From: Planctomycetota bacterium
GTDB lineage: Bacteria > Planctomycetota > Planctomycetia > Pirellulales > Pirellulaceae
Assembly (NCBI GenBank): GCA_029259935.1
Contig: JAJDEH010000393.1
Location: forward strand, 1-43,874
Length of the DNA: 43,874 bases
Direction: 5' to 3'
Part shown: piece after piece, positions 8,101-18,164 of the stretch
How the letters are laid out: every line of letters begins with the position of its first letter
Numbering within the stretch: the stretch's first letter is position 1
Notes under the pieces: generated by a model
What the model saw: only the letters and a program-made list of their open reading frames with translations
Told to the model about the DNA's origin: nothing
Databases searched by the model: none
Translations under genes and position numbers: made by a program

Positions 8101-9651
8101 TTAATCGAGCCACACGCGGATTTCCTTGGCCGCTTCTTTATGCTCGAAGACCACTCCCGGTCGATATCCTCGCTGGCGGACACTGGAAACCATTTGCCGC
8201 AACGTTTGTCCGCTCGTTTTTTCAATGCGTCGCCTCAACTCGTCGTCAATCAACTCGTCCAAGCGGTCGATTGCCGACGCGCTTTGCGAGAGTTGCACTT
8301 TGACTTTTCCGTTTTCCGTGACGCGCGTCCGCAAATACTTGGCCAGTGACGAAAAGTCCGCGCTCGTTTCGTCTTGAGCTGGCAGGCTCAGGCTGTTCAA
8401 TTGCGATTGGAATTCCGCCAGTAGGGGCTGCATGACGCGGCTCCAAGACGTGCCCACGCCTAGGCCGCAAAGATAATATTTCAGTCCAAAGAACGCCCGC
8501 AACAGAAAAACAAGGTCGGCGGGACCGGCAATTCTGAAATTCCAACGATCGTTGCCCAATATGTCGCTCACCCGCTCGCCTAGCCGCCAGTCATTGGCAT
8601 CGTAAACATATTCCGCGCCGTACGGCTCCAGCAGTACGCGGCATAACGCTGGAAGTTTGTCGGCCAGTGGAGCGAGGTTGTCGCGATCGAAGCCCAGTTT
8701 CAGAAACAGCGGCAATGGAGATTCGTTGCCTGCTTGAGTTGCCCGGATCAAACGCAACAGAGCCAACCTTGTCTCCATCGTGGGGCGATACACACAGCCA
8801 AAATCGTAAACGACAATCTGTACTTGCTCGCCGTCCAAGCGGAACCGCAGATTGCCAGGATGCCAATCCGCATGGACTTGCCCATGCCGGAACAAGCCGT
8901 CGTGAAAAAACTGCACGAGGCCGTTTGCCAATTTGCGTTTGGCTGGTTCGCTCCACTGGTGCCGCACTTGGTTCCAATGCTCGCCGTCTTCCCACTCGGA
9001 GACGAGTACATGCTTCGTCGTAAACTCGGGTAAAATTCGCGGGACAATCACTCGATTCCGATCAGCGTCCCTCGCGCATCGCGACTGCGATTCCGCTTCG
9101 GTCAAATAATTCAACTCTGCTTCCAACCCTTCCAACATTACCTGCTGATAACGCTTGAGGTCGAATCCGCGCCGCAGACTGCCGACCGGCAAGCTGAGCC
9201 AGCCCAACATTTTCAGATCCAACATGACGGCATCCCGGATGCCAGGATACTGAACCTTGATGGCAACCCGCCGGCCGTCCTTTAGACGCGCTTGATGGAC
9301 CTGTCCCAGAGACGCTGCTTTCGCATCCGCCGAGATATCGTCCAGGATTTTGTCCGGAGAAGATTTCCACTCGGTTTCCAAAACGGGCAAGACGACGTCC
9401 AGGGAAAGAGGCTGGGCTTCGTCCTGCAACGAGGCGAATTCGTGTGCCGCGTCGGACTCGTCATCATCGAGCGAAAACCCAATCATCTGGCCGAGCTTTT
9501 GCGGCAGCCCACGCATGCGGCCCATCCGTTCGACCAAATGCCGGCGCGCGTTCTGTTGCATTTGTTCGTTCGGAGAACACCGCAGTGCCACGCTGTCCTT
9601 GGCAAGGCCCATGTATTGCCTTGCCCGAGAAATCGTTTTTAGCGCCATCAT
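8101..9651 (-). CDS. ABC1/UbiB/AarF family atypical kinase
   Basis: 516 residues. Family hallmarks appear in order: the KxGQ motif (LPQKLGQMIGF, about residue 51), the Ala-rich replacement of the P-loop (AAASLGQVHQA region, about 112-120), VAIKVQYPG with the catalytic Lys, EAELNYLTEAE, HADWHPGNLRF as catalytic loop, and YDFGCVYRP as the metal-binding DFG. These proteins are membrane-associated atypical kinases or ATPases that support quinone or other isoprenoid-lipid metabolism. The whole kinase core is intact. No Ubi/Men biosynthesis gene is nearby, so the lipid partner is unknown. It is divergent from the chemotaxis region. Confidence 0.9.
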   Translation of the reverse strand: MMALKTISRARQYMGLAKDSVALRCSPNEQMQQNARRHLVERMGRMRGLPQKLGQMIGFSLDDDESDAAHEFASLQDEAQPLSLDVVLPVLETEWKSSPDKILDDISADAKAASLGQVHQARLKDGRRVAIKVQYPGIRDAVMLDLKMLGWLSLPVGSLRRGFDLKRYQQVMLEGLEAELNYLTEAESQSRCARDADRNRVIVPRILPEFTTKHVLVSEWEDGEHWNQVRHQWSEPAKRKLANGLVQFFHDGLFRHGQVHADWHPGNLRFRLDGEQVQIVVYDFGCVYRPTMETRLALLRLIRATQAGNESPLPLFLKLGFDRDNLAPLADKLPALCRVLLEPYGAEYVYDANDWRLGERVSDILGNDRWNFRIAGPADLVFLLRAFFGLKYYLCGLGVGTSWSRVMQPLLAEFQSQLNSLSLPAQDETSADFSSLAKYLRTRVTENGKVKVQLSQSASAIDRLDELIDDELRRRIEKTSGQTLRQMVSSVRQRGYRPGVVFEHKEAAKEIRVWLD

Positions 9652-9966
9652 TGAAACTCTGCTGGAGACTAGTAATCAAGACACTGACGAGCAGGTCGCG
9701 TGCAACACCAGGCTCAAAGATCATCGGCTCAATCCGGGGGAAGACTTTTCACTTGGCGCAAATTTTGCCGATCAGTTTGACTAGGCGGCGCTTCGTCAGG
9801 ACGAATCGAATTCAGTAATACAGGCCTCGCAACCCGTTCGATTTGAATAACACACACGGATTCTCTCACCAACATGCCCGGCAATCTCATAATCGATTGT
9901 TTTCCGCGCGGCGTGTGAATAGACTTCATGGGGGACCGCAACGAAGCTCTCCGCAATGGTGTGAAC
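9652..9966. promoter_or_regulatory. Divergent intergenic region
   Basis: About 315 bp between the minus-strand kinase and the first plus-strand gene of the chemotaxis region. It should contain promoters for both directions. No sigma-70 or sigma-28 consensus is clear and no strong inverted repeat was found. Confidence 0.35.
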
Positions 9967-10578
9967 ATGAACAACTTGGCATCCGCAATCGACGTTCTCA
10001 CGCAAGCCCAACGAATGCTTCAATCTCGTTTGGCGGAACGCATCGAAGAGTCACGCGAATCGATCTTGGCCGACGCCGCGGATGGGCACTACAGCGGCGA
10101 GATCGACACCCTGCAAGATCAACTTGGTGGCAAGCTGTCCGTAATTAACCAGATGCTGGCGGCGCTGAGCTTTCGCTCCGAAGCTGCCAGTCCAACGATC
10201 AACCAGCCTGCCGGGCAAGGCGATTCCGAAGAACCGGATTCAACCACCGATTCCGCATCACCGGTCGATCAAGATGCCCCCGCGAACATGGAGGCGTTCC
10301 TAACGAATATCGAGGAATTTCGCCTCGATCACGCGGCAATCTCGCTTTCAGAAATTCTTTCGCTGAGCAACATGGACGGCATGCAATGCGCCACATTCTT
10401 TGCGCGCGAGTCGCGCGACAATCAGCAGTTGGTGAGCCAGGCGCGGCAATTGGAATCCCAAGTCGCGAAGAATCGCGCCAATGACGGAATCCAATCGCTG
10501 CACGCTTGTTTCGGTTTGACCGGAGAGAGCCTGATCACCGCATTCGAAACGCTCCGCCTCCGCGTGGCCGCCTCCTGA
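9967..10578 (+). CDS. Helical hypothetical protein at the head of the chemotaxis region
   Basis: 203 residues from ATG 9967 (MNNLASAIDVLTQAQRML); an in-frame ATG at 9928 would add 13 residues, and neither has a clear ribosome-binding site. Residues 1-70 and 115-203 are predicted helical by composition, joined by an acidic Pro/Ser/Thr linker (about 85-115). There are no membrane segments and no known motif. The length and two-helix-bundle look recall cytoplasmic adaptor or chaperone proteins, but this is not evidence of function. It is followed after about 245 bp by cheY, so co-regulation is uncertain. Confidence 0.6.
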   Translation: MNNLASAIDVLTQAQRMLQSRLAERIEESRESILADAADGHYSGEIDTLQDQLGGKLSVINQMLAALSFRSEAASPTINQPAGQGDSEEPDSTTDSASPVDQDAPANMEAFLTNIEEFRLDHAAISLSEILSLSNMDGMQCATFFARESRDNQQLVSQARQLESQVAKNRANDGIQSLHACFGLTGESLITAFETLRLRVAAS

Positions 10579-10824
10579 TTGATCCCAACGCGGCCGTTTG
10601 CCCCTCTATTTCTTACCACCGCGCCAAGCCGCCCCTATTCTGGGATGTTGCGAGGTCAGGGTCGTTTTAAGCACGGAGTCGTGTAAGAACGGCCAACGCC
10701 GAGGGACGACATCTCAATTTGCCGACAGGGTAAGTCAGTTGACACCCAGGCAATACAACCTAGGTTTTGATTGAACTCCGAACTGGGAGAAAGTCAAAAC
10801 GGTTATATGAGTGAAAGGGCGACG

Positions 10825-11193
10825 ATGAAAGTCTTAATCGCTGACGATTCGGCAATGATGCGAACAATTATTGGAAGATCGGTTCAAGCCAGTGGTGTTA
10901 CCGACATCGTTCAGGCTGCCGACGGCGAAGAGGCGGTGCAACTGTTTGAGTCCAACGAGATTGACTTTGTCATTACGGACTGGAACATGCCCGGGAAAAC
11001 CGGAATCGAAGTCCTGCGAGCCATTCGCGAGAAGAAGGCGGATCTGCCCGTGATCATGATCACGACCGAAGCGGATCGGGCCAAGGTCATGGAAGCGATT
11101 CAAGCCGGTGTGACCGACTATCTCGCCAAGCCGTTCACCCCCGAACAGTTGATTGAAAAGCTGGAAAAACACGGGTGCAGCGCCTATCTCTAA
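10825..11193 (+). CDS. cheY: CheY-type response regulator
   Basis: 122 residues from ATG 10825, chosen because AAAGGG lies just upstream; ATG 10807 would add 6 residues. It is a lone receiver domain: acidic pair Asp7-Asp8 (LIADDSAMMR), phosphoacceptor Asp52 (ITDWNMPG), the conserved Thr near 80 (MITTEAD) and Lys102 (LAKPF). With no output domain it acts by binding a target after phosphorylation by CheA. The DWNMPG motif is like that of flagellar-motor CheY proteins. It lies 93 bp before cheB and is probably co-transcribed. Confidence 0.93.
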   Translation: MKVLIADDSAMMRTIIGRSVQASGVTDIVQAADGEEAVQLFESNEIDFVITDWNMPGKTGIEVLRAIREKKADLPVIMITTEADRAKVMEAIQAGVTDYLAKPFTPEQLIEKLEKHGCSAYL

Positions 11194-11286
11194 CGGCCGC
11201 GACGAAAACGAAATCAAGCGCCGGCCGAGCTTGGCCTGAACAGTCCCTCAAGGAACTTGCGCCCGTAAAAGGATGGTTGAAGAAAA

Positions 11287-12384
11287 ATGAGTAACATTGC
11301 CGCTTCTCGGGTTCTTGTCGTCGACGATTCCGCGCTGATGCGGCGGATTATTGGCGATGCCATTACCAGCTTCGACGGATTTACCTTGGCGGGAACGGCC
11401 CGCGATGGCGAGGACGGTTTGAAGAAGATCAAATCGCTCAAGCCGGACGCGGTGACGATGGACATCCAAATGCCGAACTTGAGCGGCTTGGAAGCCTTGG
11501 AGCGGGTCATGGATGAGTGCCCGGTTCCGGTGATCATGGTCAGTTCGCTCACCAGCCGTTCGGCATCGGTCACGCTGGATTCGTTGAACCGGGGGGCCAT
11601 CGACTATGTCACCAAGCCCGAGAATGCCAAAGACATTGGCGACGGATTCAGAACGGAGCTGCTCAGCAAGCTGCGCATTGCCTCGGCGGTTGACGTGGCA
11701 AAACTACACGGACTTCGAAAGCGCAAAAGGCCGGCGCGAGCGGTGGCCCGTGCCACAACCGCGCAAACAACGTCATCGCACTCGGGCCTAGACGACGCTT
11801 GCATCGTAATTGGAATTTCCACCGGCGGACCTCCCGTGCTGGCGTCGTTGTTCGAATCCCTGACGCCGCCGCTTCCACCCATTCTCATCGTCCAGCACAT
11901 GCCGGCGCAATTCACCGGACCATTTAGCAGCCGCCTGAATGACCATTCGGCGTTTGAAATCAAGGAGGCCCAGTCAGGTGACGAACTGAAGGCGGGGACC
12001 GTCCTTGTAGCACCAGGTGGCAAGCACATGAAAGTGCGTAAGTCGGGCACGAAGGTCTGCGCCTTGGTGTCCAGTGGCGAACCTGTCTGCGGCCACATGC
12101 CGTCGGCGGACGTGGCCATGAAATCCGCGGCCAGTTTGTTCGGCGACCGCTGCCTGGGCGTCATTATGACAGGCATGGGCTACGACGGTGCCGATGGATG
12201 CGGTGCCATTCGCGAAGCGGGCGGCCGTGTAATCGGACAAAACGAGGCCACTTCGGCCGTGTACGGGATGAACAAGATCGCCTTCGAACGTGGCCACGTG
12301 GAACAGCAGTTTTCGCTCACGGAAGCTCCCACATTGATCACAAGAATGGCCCGCCGGATCGCGCCCCAGTTGGCCAAGGCCTAG
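11287..12384 (+). CDS. cheB: CheB protein-glutamate methylesterase/deamidase
   Basis: 365 residues. The N-terminal receiver (to about 125) has VVDDSALMRR, DIQMPNLSGLEAL with the phosphoacceptor Asp, and VTKPEN. The C-terminal CheB esterase domain (about 170-360) has the Ser in GISTGGPPVL, the His in VQHMPAQFT and the Asp in TGMGYDGADG. It removes methyl groups from receptor glutamates and can deamidate glutamines, under control of CheA phosphorylation. A ribosome-binding site AAGGATGG lies upstream. CheR is encoded about 5 kb downstream, beyond hemL. Confidence 0.96.
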   Translation: MSNIAASRVLVVDDSALMRRIIGDAITSFDGFTLAGTARDGEDGLKKIKSLKPDAVTMDIQMPNLSGLEALERVMDECPVPVIMVSSLTSRSASVTLDSLNRGAIDYVTKPENAKDIGDGFRTELLSKLRIASAVDVAKLHGLRKRKRPARAVARATTAQTTSSHSGLDDACIVIGISTGGPPVLASLFESLTPPLPPILIVQHMPAQFTGPFSSRLNDHSAFEIKEAQSGDELKAGTVLVAPGGKHMKVRKSGTKVCALVSSGEPVCGHMPSADVAMKSAASLFGDRCLGVIMTGMGYDGADGCGAIREAGGRVIGQNEATSAVYGMNKIAFERGHVEQQFSLTEAPTLITRMARRIAPQLAKA

Positions 12385-12741
12385 TCAGGCGGCGCGCCCG
12401 ACGAAGTTACACGTTCCCCTTCCGTAGTGGCGATAGCATCGTCTCGTCTCGCGCCTATGCGCGGGATTGCCAAGACTAGGTTCGTTGCGAGCTATCTTCC
12501 CGACTGCACATCGGTCGACCCTGCCGATTAGCCGAGTTAGCATGCTCCCGCCTAGTGATCAGGAAACGGCTGCGACGGGCCCGTTAGTCCCAGGCACCGC
12601 TAGTCCCAGGCACCGTTAGAGACACCGCGACAGGCGGAATGGAGTTCGTTATCCTACGGATCGGTGATTCACCCCCAATCTCTCCTAGTCAAATGCGACT
12701 AGCGCCCCACCCGCCCGGAATAAACTGAACGGAGTATCAGC
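12385..12741. other. Intergenic region with short direct repeat
   Basis: About 357 bp without a supported gene between cheB and hemL. TAGTCCCAGGCACCG occurs twice in tandem (12585-12599 and 12601-12615), followed by a third partial GTTAGAGACACCG. It should carry the hemL promoter; no consensus is obvious. Confidence 0.5.
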
Positions 12742-14019
12742 ATGAATCGGCAAAAGAGCAGTGAAATTTACGCCCGAGCCAAGCAACTCATGCCCGGTGG
12801 CGTCAACAGTGCCGCGCGGGCGTTTGGCGCGGTGGGCGGCGAACCGATCATCATCGACCGGGCCGCGGGCGCGTATCTCTACGATGCCGATGGCAACCGC
12901 TACATCGACTACATCGGCAGTTGGGGACCGATGATTTTGGGACACGCGCATCCCGAGGTGATCGGCGCCATTAAGGCGGCCGCGGATCGAGGAACGAGTT
13001 TCGGCGCGCCCACGGCCGCCGAGAACGAGTTGGCCGAGTTGATTGTTGAAGCCGTTCCCTCGGTCGAAAAAGTGCGCTTAGTGAGTTCAGGAACCGAAGC
13101 GACGATGAGCGCCATTCGGCTGGCACGAGGCTATACGGGCCGCGACGTGATTGTCAAATTCGCCGGCAACTATCACGGACACGTCGATAGCTTGCTGGTG
13201 GCGGCGGGAAGTGCGGCGGCCACGCTGGCGGTGCCAAATTCACCTGGAGTAACTCCCGGTACCAGCCAAGACACGTTGATTCTGGAATACAACGACATAA
13301 CTGGGTTGGAGCAAGCGTTCAGCCAACACGGAGAACGGATCGCGGGCGTCATTTTCGAGGGTGTGGTGGGAAACATGGGATGCGTCGAACCCACGGCTGA
13401 TTTTCTGAGCGCCCTGCGTTCGCAAACAAAGTCCCACGGAGCTTTATTGATCTGTGACGAAGTGATGAGCGGCTTTCGAGTCGCCTATGGAGGTGCCCAG
13501 GCGTTGTACGGCATCGATCCCGATTTGACCACGCTCGGGAAGATTGTGGGCGGCGGAATGCCGATTGGCGCGTTCTGCGGCAAGGCCGAAATCATGGACC
13601 ACATTTTGCCGGCGGGGCAAGTCTTTCAAGCGGGAACCTTGAGCGGCAACCCGATCGCGACAGCCAGCGGCATCGCCACCTTGAAGAAGCTCAAGGAAAA
13701 CCCGCCCTACGAACGCTTGAATCAACTGAGCGCGCGGCTCGAACAGGGATTGAAAGACGCCGCCGAGGCGGCTGGCGTTGCCCATACTTTGACTCGCGTT
13801 GGCAGCATGATGACGCTGTTCTTCAATTCGGAATCCGTGACCGATTGGCCAAGCGCGAGCCGTTGTGATACCGCGGCCTTTTCGAAGTTCTTTTGGGGAA
13901 TGATGGACCAAGGCGTCTATTTGCCATGCAGCCAGTATGAAGCGTTGTTCGTGTCGGCCGAACATACCGAGGAGGACATCGACGCCACGATCGACGCTGC
14001 CAAGTCGGCACTGGTGTGA
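12742..14019 (+). CDS. hemL: Glutamate-1-semialdehyde 2,1-aminomutase
   Basis: 425 residues, full length for the family. This PLP enzyme turns glutamate-1-semialdehyde into 5-aminolevulinate, the C5-route entry to heme and other tetrapyrroles, in the cytoplasm. Visible signatures: [59 protein letters not shown] and the PLP lysine Lys267 in [16 protein letters not shown]. An upstream CGGAG serves as ribosome-binding site. It is flanked by 357 and 613 bp gaps, so it is probably its own transcript despite sitting between cheB and cheW. No other heme gene is present. Confidence 0.97.
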   Translation: MNRQKSSEIYARAKQLMPGGVNSAARAFGAVGGEPIIIDRAAGAYLYDADGNRYIDYIGSWGPMILGHAHPEVIGAIKAAADRGTSFGAPTAAENELAELIVEAVPSVEKVRLVSSGTEATMSAIRLARGYTGRDVIVKFAGNYHGHVDSLLVAAGSAAATLAVPNSPGVTPGTSQDTLILEYNDITGLEQAFSQHGERIAGVIFEGVVGNMGCVEPTADFLSALRSQTKSHGALLICDEVMSGFRVAYGGAQALYGIDPDLTTLGKIVGGGMPIGAFCGKAEIMDHILPAGQVFQAGTLSGNPIATASGIATLKKLKENPPYERLNQLSARLEQGLKDAAEAAGVAHTLTRVGSMMTLFFNSESVTDWPSASRCDTAAFSKFFWGMMDQGVYLPCSQYEALFVSAEHTEEDIDATIDAAKSALV

Positions 14020-14560
14020 GACGCGCGTGGTTGTCAGACTCTGAAGCAAGGTGCCTACCACGAGCCCTTGGCACACTCGAAACTCAATCTCTGACCAACG
14101 GCTAATTCCGATCATTCGGATCGTAATAACCAACCCAAAGTCCGTGGCGGCTGGATTCTTCCGAACACGCCACGCCCCAAGATTCCATTTGCGAAACTGT
14201 CATGGTGGAATCACGAACGATTGTTGTGCGACTCGTGTCGGGGTGCCGCGGTTTGCGTGCGTGAATAATTGTCATCGTCGCGAGAATTGGCAAGCCGGGC
14301 GTTTGGGAAACCCCCTAGTGACGTGAAGTGAGTCACGCAATTTGGGCAACCGCGACCCCTTAGCCGTGTGGGCCCAAGGGTTTTCCATCCTTCGATTGCT
14401 TGTAATCCCAACGAGGATTTCCCTCGCGAGAGCCATCTTTTGGCCCCAAAGGCTGCCTGTTTGGAACATTCCTCCTCATCTGTCTAGCGCCTGTATTTAC
14501 GTCCTTGATCGGAAAAAATCCTGACGCTTCGCGGGGAATGTGAATCTACGTTTGAGAGTC

Positions 14561-14577
14561 CATGTTTCAGAAACATG
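14561..14577. promoter_or_regulatory. Palindrome CATGTTTC-A-GAAACATG upstream of cheW
   Basis: A perfect 8-bp inverted repeat around one central base, 56 bp before the cheW start. The spacing suits a dimeric repressor or activator site better than an RNA hairpin, because the loop would be only one base. Confidence 0.5.
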
Positions 14578-14589
14578 ATTGGCGGCTGA

Positions 14590-14607
14590 GTTTGCTCGGC
14601 AGCAAAC
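14590..14607 (+). promoter_or_regulatory. Hairpin in the cheW leader
   Basis: GTTTGCT and AGCAAAC form a 7-bp stem with loop CGGC. It ends 13 nt before the GGAGG (14621-14625) that serves cheW, so it could influence translation or mRNA stability. Confidence 0.45.
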
Positions 14608-14632
14608 AGATTACTCAAAAGGAGGGGCTCAG

Positions 14633-15142
14633 ATGCCTGAGGTTATTCAAGAACAACTTTCAAACGCGGGTGCCACGTTTAGCGACGGTACGGGCACGCT
14701 GCAACTAGTCAGCTTTCGCCTTGGCGAGGAAGAATACGGAATCGAGATTACCAAGGTGCAGGAAATCATTCTGCTAGGCGAGATCACTCGCGTTCCGCAA
14801 ACACCGGAATACATCGAGGGGCTGATCAATTTGCGCAGCATGGTGATTCCGATTGTGGATCTGCGATTGAGGTTCGGAATGGAATCGGGATCCGCCACCG
14901 ACGACACACGCATCATGGTGGTCAACGTCGACGGCAAAACCATCGGCATCATTGTCGACGCCGTTAGCGAAGTATTACGCATTAGCGAAGAGCAGATCGC
15001 GGCACCGCCTCCAACGGTCGCCGGCTTGGGACAGGAATATCTTACGGGCCTTGTCAGGCTTGAGAATCGCTTGCTGATCCTGTTGGAACTGGACAAGATT
15101 CTCGGGCAGGACGACGCGGTGGCACTGACGGCTGCCAGCTAG
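14633..15142 (+). CDS. cheW: CheW coupling protein
   Basis: 169 residues from ATG 14633, preceded by AAAAGGAGGGG. It is a single CheW-like SH3-type domain: LVSFRLGEEEYGIEITKVQE, then TRVPQTPEYIEGLINLRSM, IPIVDLRLRF, and GIIVDAVSEVLRI. It bridges chemoreceptors to CheA in the cytoplasmic signalling array. The receptor gene follows 97 bp downstream. It is the first gene of the larger che block. Confidence 0.95.
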   Translation: MPEVIQEQLSNAGATFSDGTGTLQLVSFRLGEEEYGIEITKVQEIILLGEITRVPQTPEYIEGLINLRSMVIPIVDLRLRFGMESGSATDDTRIMVVNVDGKTIGIIVDAVSEVLRISEEQIAAPPPTVAGLGQEYLTGLVRLENRLLILLELDKILGQDDAVALTAAS

Positions 15143-15239
15143 AACAAAGCTGATTCTACTACTCAACTTCTCTCACTTTGGGACCATGGCCGCGCGGGCA
15201 GCAAGGCGGTCAACACCCTTCTCTGAATAAGGCAAATTA

Positions 15240-17183
15240 ATGAGCAATCAAACCAAACCCACGGACAACAGTTCTGAGTCACTGCAACAGCAGTTGGTCG
15301 TCGCCAACGCGATGAGCGACAACTCGCCCATTAACATTTTTCGAGCCAACACCGATTTGGTGATTGAATACGCCAACGACTCCAGCTTGAATACGCTCCG
15401 TAAACTGGAGCATTTGCTGCCCTGTAAGGTGGATGCCATTGTCGGGCAAAGCGTCGATATTTTCCACAAAGATCCCAGCTATCAGCGACGGATTCTGTCC
15501 AACGACAAGAATCTTCCGCATCGCGCCGTGATCGAACTGGGCGAAGAGAAACTGGATCTGCTGGTGACGGCGACCTACGCCGACAACGGTGACTATCTCG
15601 GCCCGTTGGTGACGTGGGAATTGGTCACTGAAAAACTGGCCATGGAAGCGAGGAATCACGACTACACGAATCAAATCGAGGCCATCAGTGCTGCCCAAGC
15701 CGTCATCGAGTTTGAGTTGGACGGCACGATCGTCACGGCCAACGACAACTTCTTGAATGCCCTGGGATACTCGCTTTCCGAGATCCAAGGCAAGCACCAC
15801 TCGATGTTCGTCGATCCGCAGTATGCGGCGGGTAGCGACTACCGAGAATTTTGGGCCAAGCTCAACCGCGGTGAATCCGTCAGCGGCAGCTTCCAACGAT
15901 TCGGCAAGAACGGCCAGGAAATCTGGATTCAAGCACGCTACAGCGCGCTGATCGGCGATGACGGCAAGCCCTACAAGGTCGTCAAATACGCAACGGACGA
16001 AACCGAGAAGCGAAAGGCTGAATTGTCGGCGGCGGAGAAATCGGCGATTGTCGAAAACGCTCCGATCAACATCATGTTGGCCAACACGGATGGCATTATC
16101 ACTTACATGAACCCCGCCTCCGATCGAACTCTGCGGTCGATCGAGAGCATCCTGCCGGTCCGCGTGGCCGACATCGTTGGTGGCAGTTACGATGTTTTCC
16201 ACCAGAATCCGGCGCATCAACGTCGCATCTTGGCGGACCCCAAAAATCTGCCGCACGAGGCGGAAATCAAGGTCGGCGAGGAAATCCTGGCCTTGACCGC
16301 CAGCGCCATGTACGACGCAAGCGGCGAATTCGTGGGGCCGATGATTGCTTGGAGCTTGATCACCGACCAGGTTCGGATGAAGGAGCGCGAGGAAGAGGCG
16401 GGTCGCCAAACCGCCCAACTCATCGATCAAGTCACCGAAAGCGCCAATCAGTTTGCGGAAAGCTCGCAGGTCATTGCCGACAGTTCGCAAGCATTGGCTT
16501 CCGGTTCGCAGACCCAGAGTGCCTCAGTTGAACAGATGAGTGCTTCGATCGAAGAACTGGCTCGTTCGATTGATTCGGTCAAAGAGAACGCTTCGGAAGC
16601 GGACGGCATTGCCAAGCAGACCAGCGGTCTGGCTGAAGAGGGCGGCGGAGCGGTTAAGAAGTCAGTCGAGGCGATGGATCTGATTAAGGCCTCGTCGTCG
16701 CAGATCAGCGAAATTATTCAAGTGATTTCCGAAATCGCCAGCCAAACCAACTTGCTGGCGTTGAACGCGGCGATTGAAGCGGCTCGGGCGGGTGAACATG
16801 GGCTTGGTTTCGCGGTGGTGGCCGACGAAGTCCGCAAGCTGGCGGAACGATCGAGCGAAGCGGCCAAGGAGATTTCGACCCTGATTAAGGAATCGACTCA
16901 ACGAGTCGAGGACGGTGCGGCTCTCAGTGAGCAAACCGGTGCCGCCTTGGAGAAGATCATTCAGGGCGTCGAAACGACGGCTGGAAAGATCTCGGAAATC
17001 GCCACGGCCACGGTCGAACAGGCCAGCAACGCGGCGGAAGTTGCCAACGCCATTCAAAGCGTCTCGCAGGTGACCGAGCAATCGGCCGCCGCCAGCGAGG
17101 AAATGGCCTCCAGCAGCGAACAACTCGGCGCGCAAGCCAATTCCTTGCGAGTGCTTGTTACTGAATTCAACGCGGGCAAATAA
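15240..17183 (+). CDS. Soluble methyl-accepting chemotaxis protein with three PAS domains
   Basis: 647 residues, with no signal peptide and no membrane helix, so a cytoplasmic receptor. PAS1 (about 22-135) and PAS3 (about 265-380) are near copies: both have PINI..ANTD, FH..P..QRRIL, KNLPH and GEE in register. PAS2 (about 145-255) is a different, common receptor PAS type ([20 protein letters not shown]). The signalling part (about 385-647) contains the highly conserved hairpin tip at 495-540 ([20 protein letters not shown] and [18 protein letters not shown]). It probably senses an internal cue such as redox state, oxygen or a bound ligand. The C-terminus (LVTEFNAGK) lacks the CheR-binding NWETF tail. 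It is the only receptor in the window. Confidence 0.95.
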   Translation: MSNQTKPTDNSSESLQQQLVVANAMSDNSPINIFRANTDLVIEYANDSSLNTLRKLEHLLPCKVDAIVGQSVDIFHKDPSYQRRILSNDKNLPHRAVIELGEEKLDLLVTATYADNGDYLGPLVTWELVTEKLAMEARNHDYTNQIEAISAAQAVIEFELDGTIVTANDNFLNALGYSLSEIQGKHHSMFVDPQYAAGSDYREFWAKLNRGESVSGSFQRFGKNGQEIWIQARYSALIGDDGKPYKVVKYATDETEKRKAELSAAEKSAIVENAPINIMLANTDGIITYMNPASDRTLRSIESILPVRVADIVGGSYDVFHQNPAHQRRILADPKNLPHEAEIKVGEEILALTASAMYDASGEFVGPMIAWSLITDQVRMKEREEEAGRQTAQLIDQVTESANQFAESSQVIADSSQALASGSQTQSASVEQMSASIEELARSIDSVKENASEADGIAKQTSGLAEEGGGAVKKSVEAMDLIKASSSQISEIIQVISEIASQTNLLALNAAIEAARAGEHGLGFAVVADEVRKLAERSSEAAKEISTLIKESTQRVEDGAALSEQTGAALEKIIQGVETTAGKISEIATATVEQASNAAEVANAIQSVSQVTEQSAAASEEMASSSEQLGAQANSLRVLVTEFNAGK

Positions 17184-17265
17184 GTGTCACGCGACAATAC
17201 GGTCCGGGCCATCCGAGGCGATGGCCCGGACCCATTTTTCCAATAACCTTTCTCGAGTTTGAACT

Positions 17266-18135
17266 ATGAACTTCGCGACTACCCAACCGGCCGCGGGCAT
17301 GCAGCAGATGTCCGAATCGATGATGCAGCAGTTTACCGATCTGATCTACGAGACGACCGGTATTCGAATTCCCCAACAGAAGCGGACACTGATGTCCAAT
17401 CGCGTTCGGCGGCGTTTGCGGGCAACCGGGTGTGGCGATTACCAGGCCTACTTTCAACATCTCAAGTCGATCTCACGGACTGACAAAGAGTGGGACGGGT
17501 TTTTGCAAGAGATCACCACTCACGAAACTTACTTGTTTCGCGACGAAGCCCAATGGAATTGGTTGAAGAACACGTTCCTTCCTGGCGTCGTGGCCGCCGC
17601 TCGAAAAGGCGACCGGCCTCGTTCCTTGCGGATCTGGTCCGCCGCCGCCAGCACGGGCGACGAATCCTATTCCATCGCCACTTGCATCGCCGCGTCGATC
17701 CCCAACCACACGCAGTGGAATATCAAGATACTGGGAACGGACATCGGCATTGACGCTTTGCGGGCGGCCAACGAAGGCAACTTCGGCGAGCGTGCCATGC
17801 GGCTGGTTCCAAAGGATCTTGTTCGCCGCTTCTTCAAGAAATCTGACGATGGGCAATCTTGGAGCGCGCAGCAGGTTCTACGCGACATGCTCGAGTTTCG
17901 GCAGCACAACTTGCTTAAGCCTCTGGGCGAAAAGCCGTTTGATCTTGTCTTTTTGAAGAATGTGCTCATCTACTTCGATCGCGATTCGAAGAAGCGGGTG
18001 ATGGAGCTTGTCAACAAGCAAGTCACGCCAGGCGGCTATTTGGTATCTGGACCAGCCGAAGGAATTTCGGATTTCGTGACGCAGTTGGAACGGCATGAAC
18101 CCTGGCTGTTTCAGTCGCCCCCGAAGAGCAACTGA
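17266..18135 (+). CDS. cheR: CheR chemoreceptor methyltransferase
   Basis: 289 residues. The N-terminal CheR_N helices are followed by THETYLFRDEAQW, the SAM-binding IWSAAASTGDESYSIA (motif I), LGTDIGIDALRAANEGNF, and FLKNVLIYFDRDSKK. It methylates receptor glutamates using S-adenosylmethionine, opposing CheB. Motif I shows A-A in place of the usual G-C, a mild variation. It follows the receptor gene by 82 bp and precedes cheA by 29 bp, in an operon-like run. Confidence 0.95.
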   Translation: MNFATTQPAAGMQQMSESMMQQFTDLIYETTGIRIPQQKRTLMSNRVRRRLRATGCGDYQAYFQHLKSISRTDKEWDGFLQEITTHETYLFRDEAQWNWLKNTFLPGVVAAARKGDRPRSLRIWSAAASTGDESYSIATCIAASIPNHTQWNIKILGTDIGIDALRAANEGNFGERAMRLVPKDLVRRFFKKSDDGQSWSAQQVLRDMLEFRQHNLLKPLGEKPFDLVFLKNVLIYFDRDSKKRVMELVNKQVTPGGYLVSGPAEGISDFVTQLERHEPWLFQSPPKSN

Positions 18136-18164
18136 GCTGAATACACACCTTTTGGAGTGATGAG

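Larger units (their letters stand above)
14020..14632. promoter_or_regulatory. Long leader/intergenic region before cheW
   Basis: About 613 bp without a supported gene. Its last 75 bp contain two structured elements (14561-14577 and 14590-14607) before a strong ribosome-binding site. I tried to match known riboswitch cores by eye, including cyclic-di-GMP types, and found none. It probably holds the promoter of the cheW-to-PAS block. Confidence 0.4.

Noticed and set aside
12585..12615. Tandem 15-bp repeat as a possible insertion-site duplication
   Set aside because: The two copies are directly adjacent with nothing between them, so they do not mark an inserted element.
14020..14632. Possible cyclic-di-GMP or other riboswitch in the cheW leader
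   Set aside because: No conserved core of a known riboswitch could be matched by eye. A covariance search would be needed.
15279..16490. 403-codon minus-strand frame
   Set aside because: It is fully opposite the PAS receptor gene and has no domain. It is explained by codon bias.
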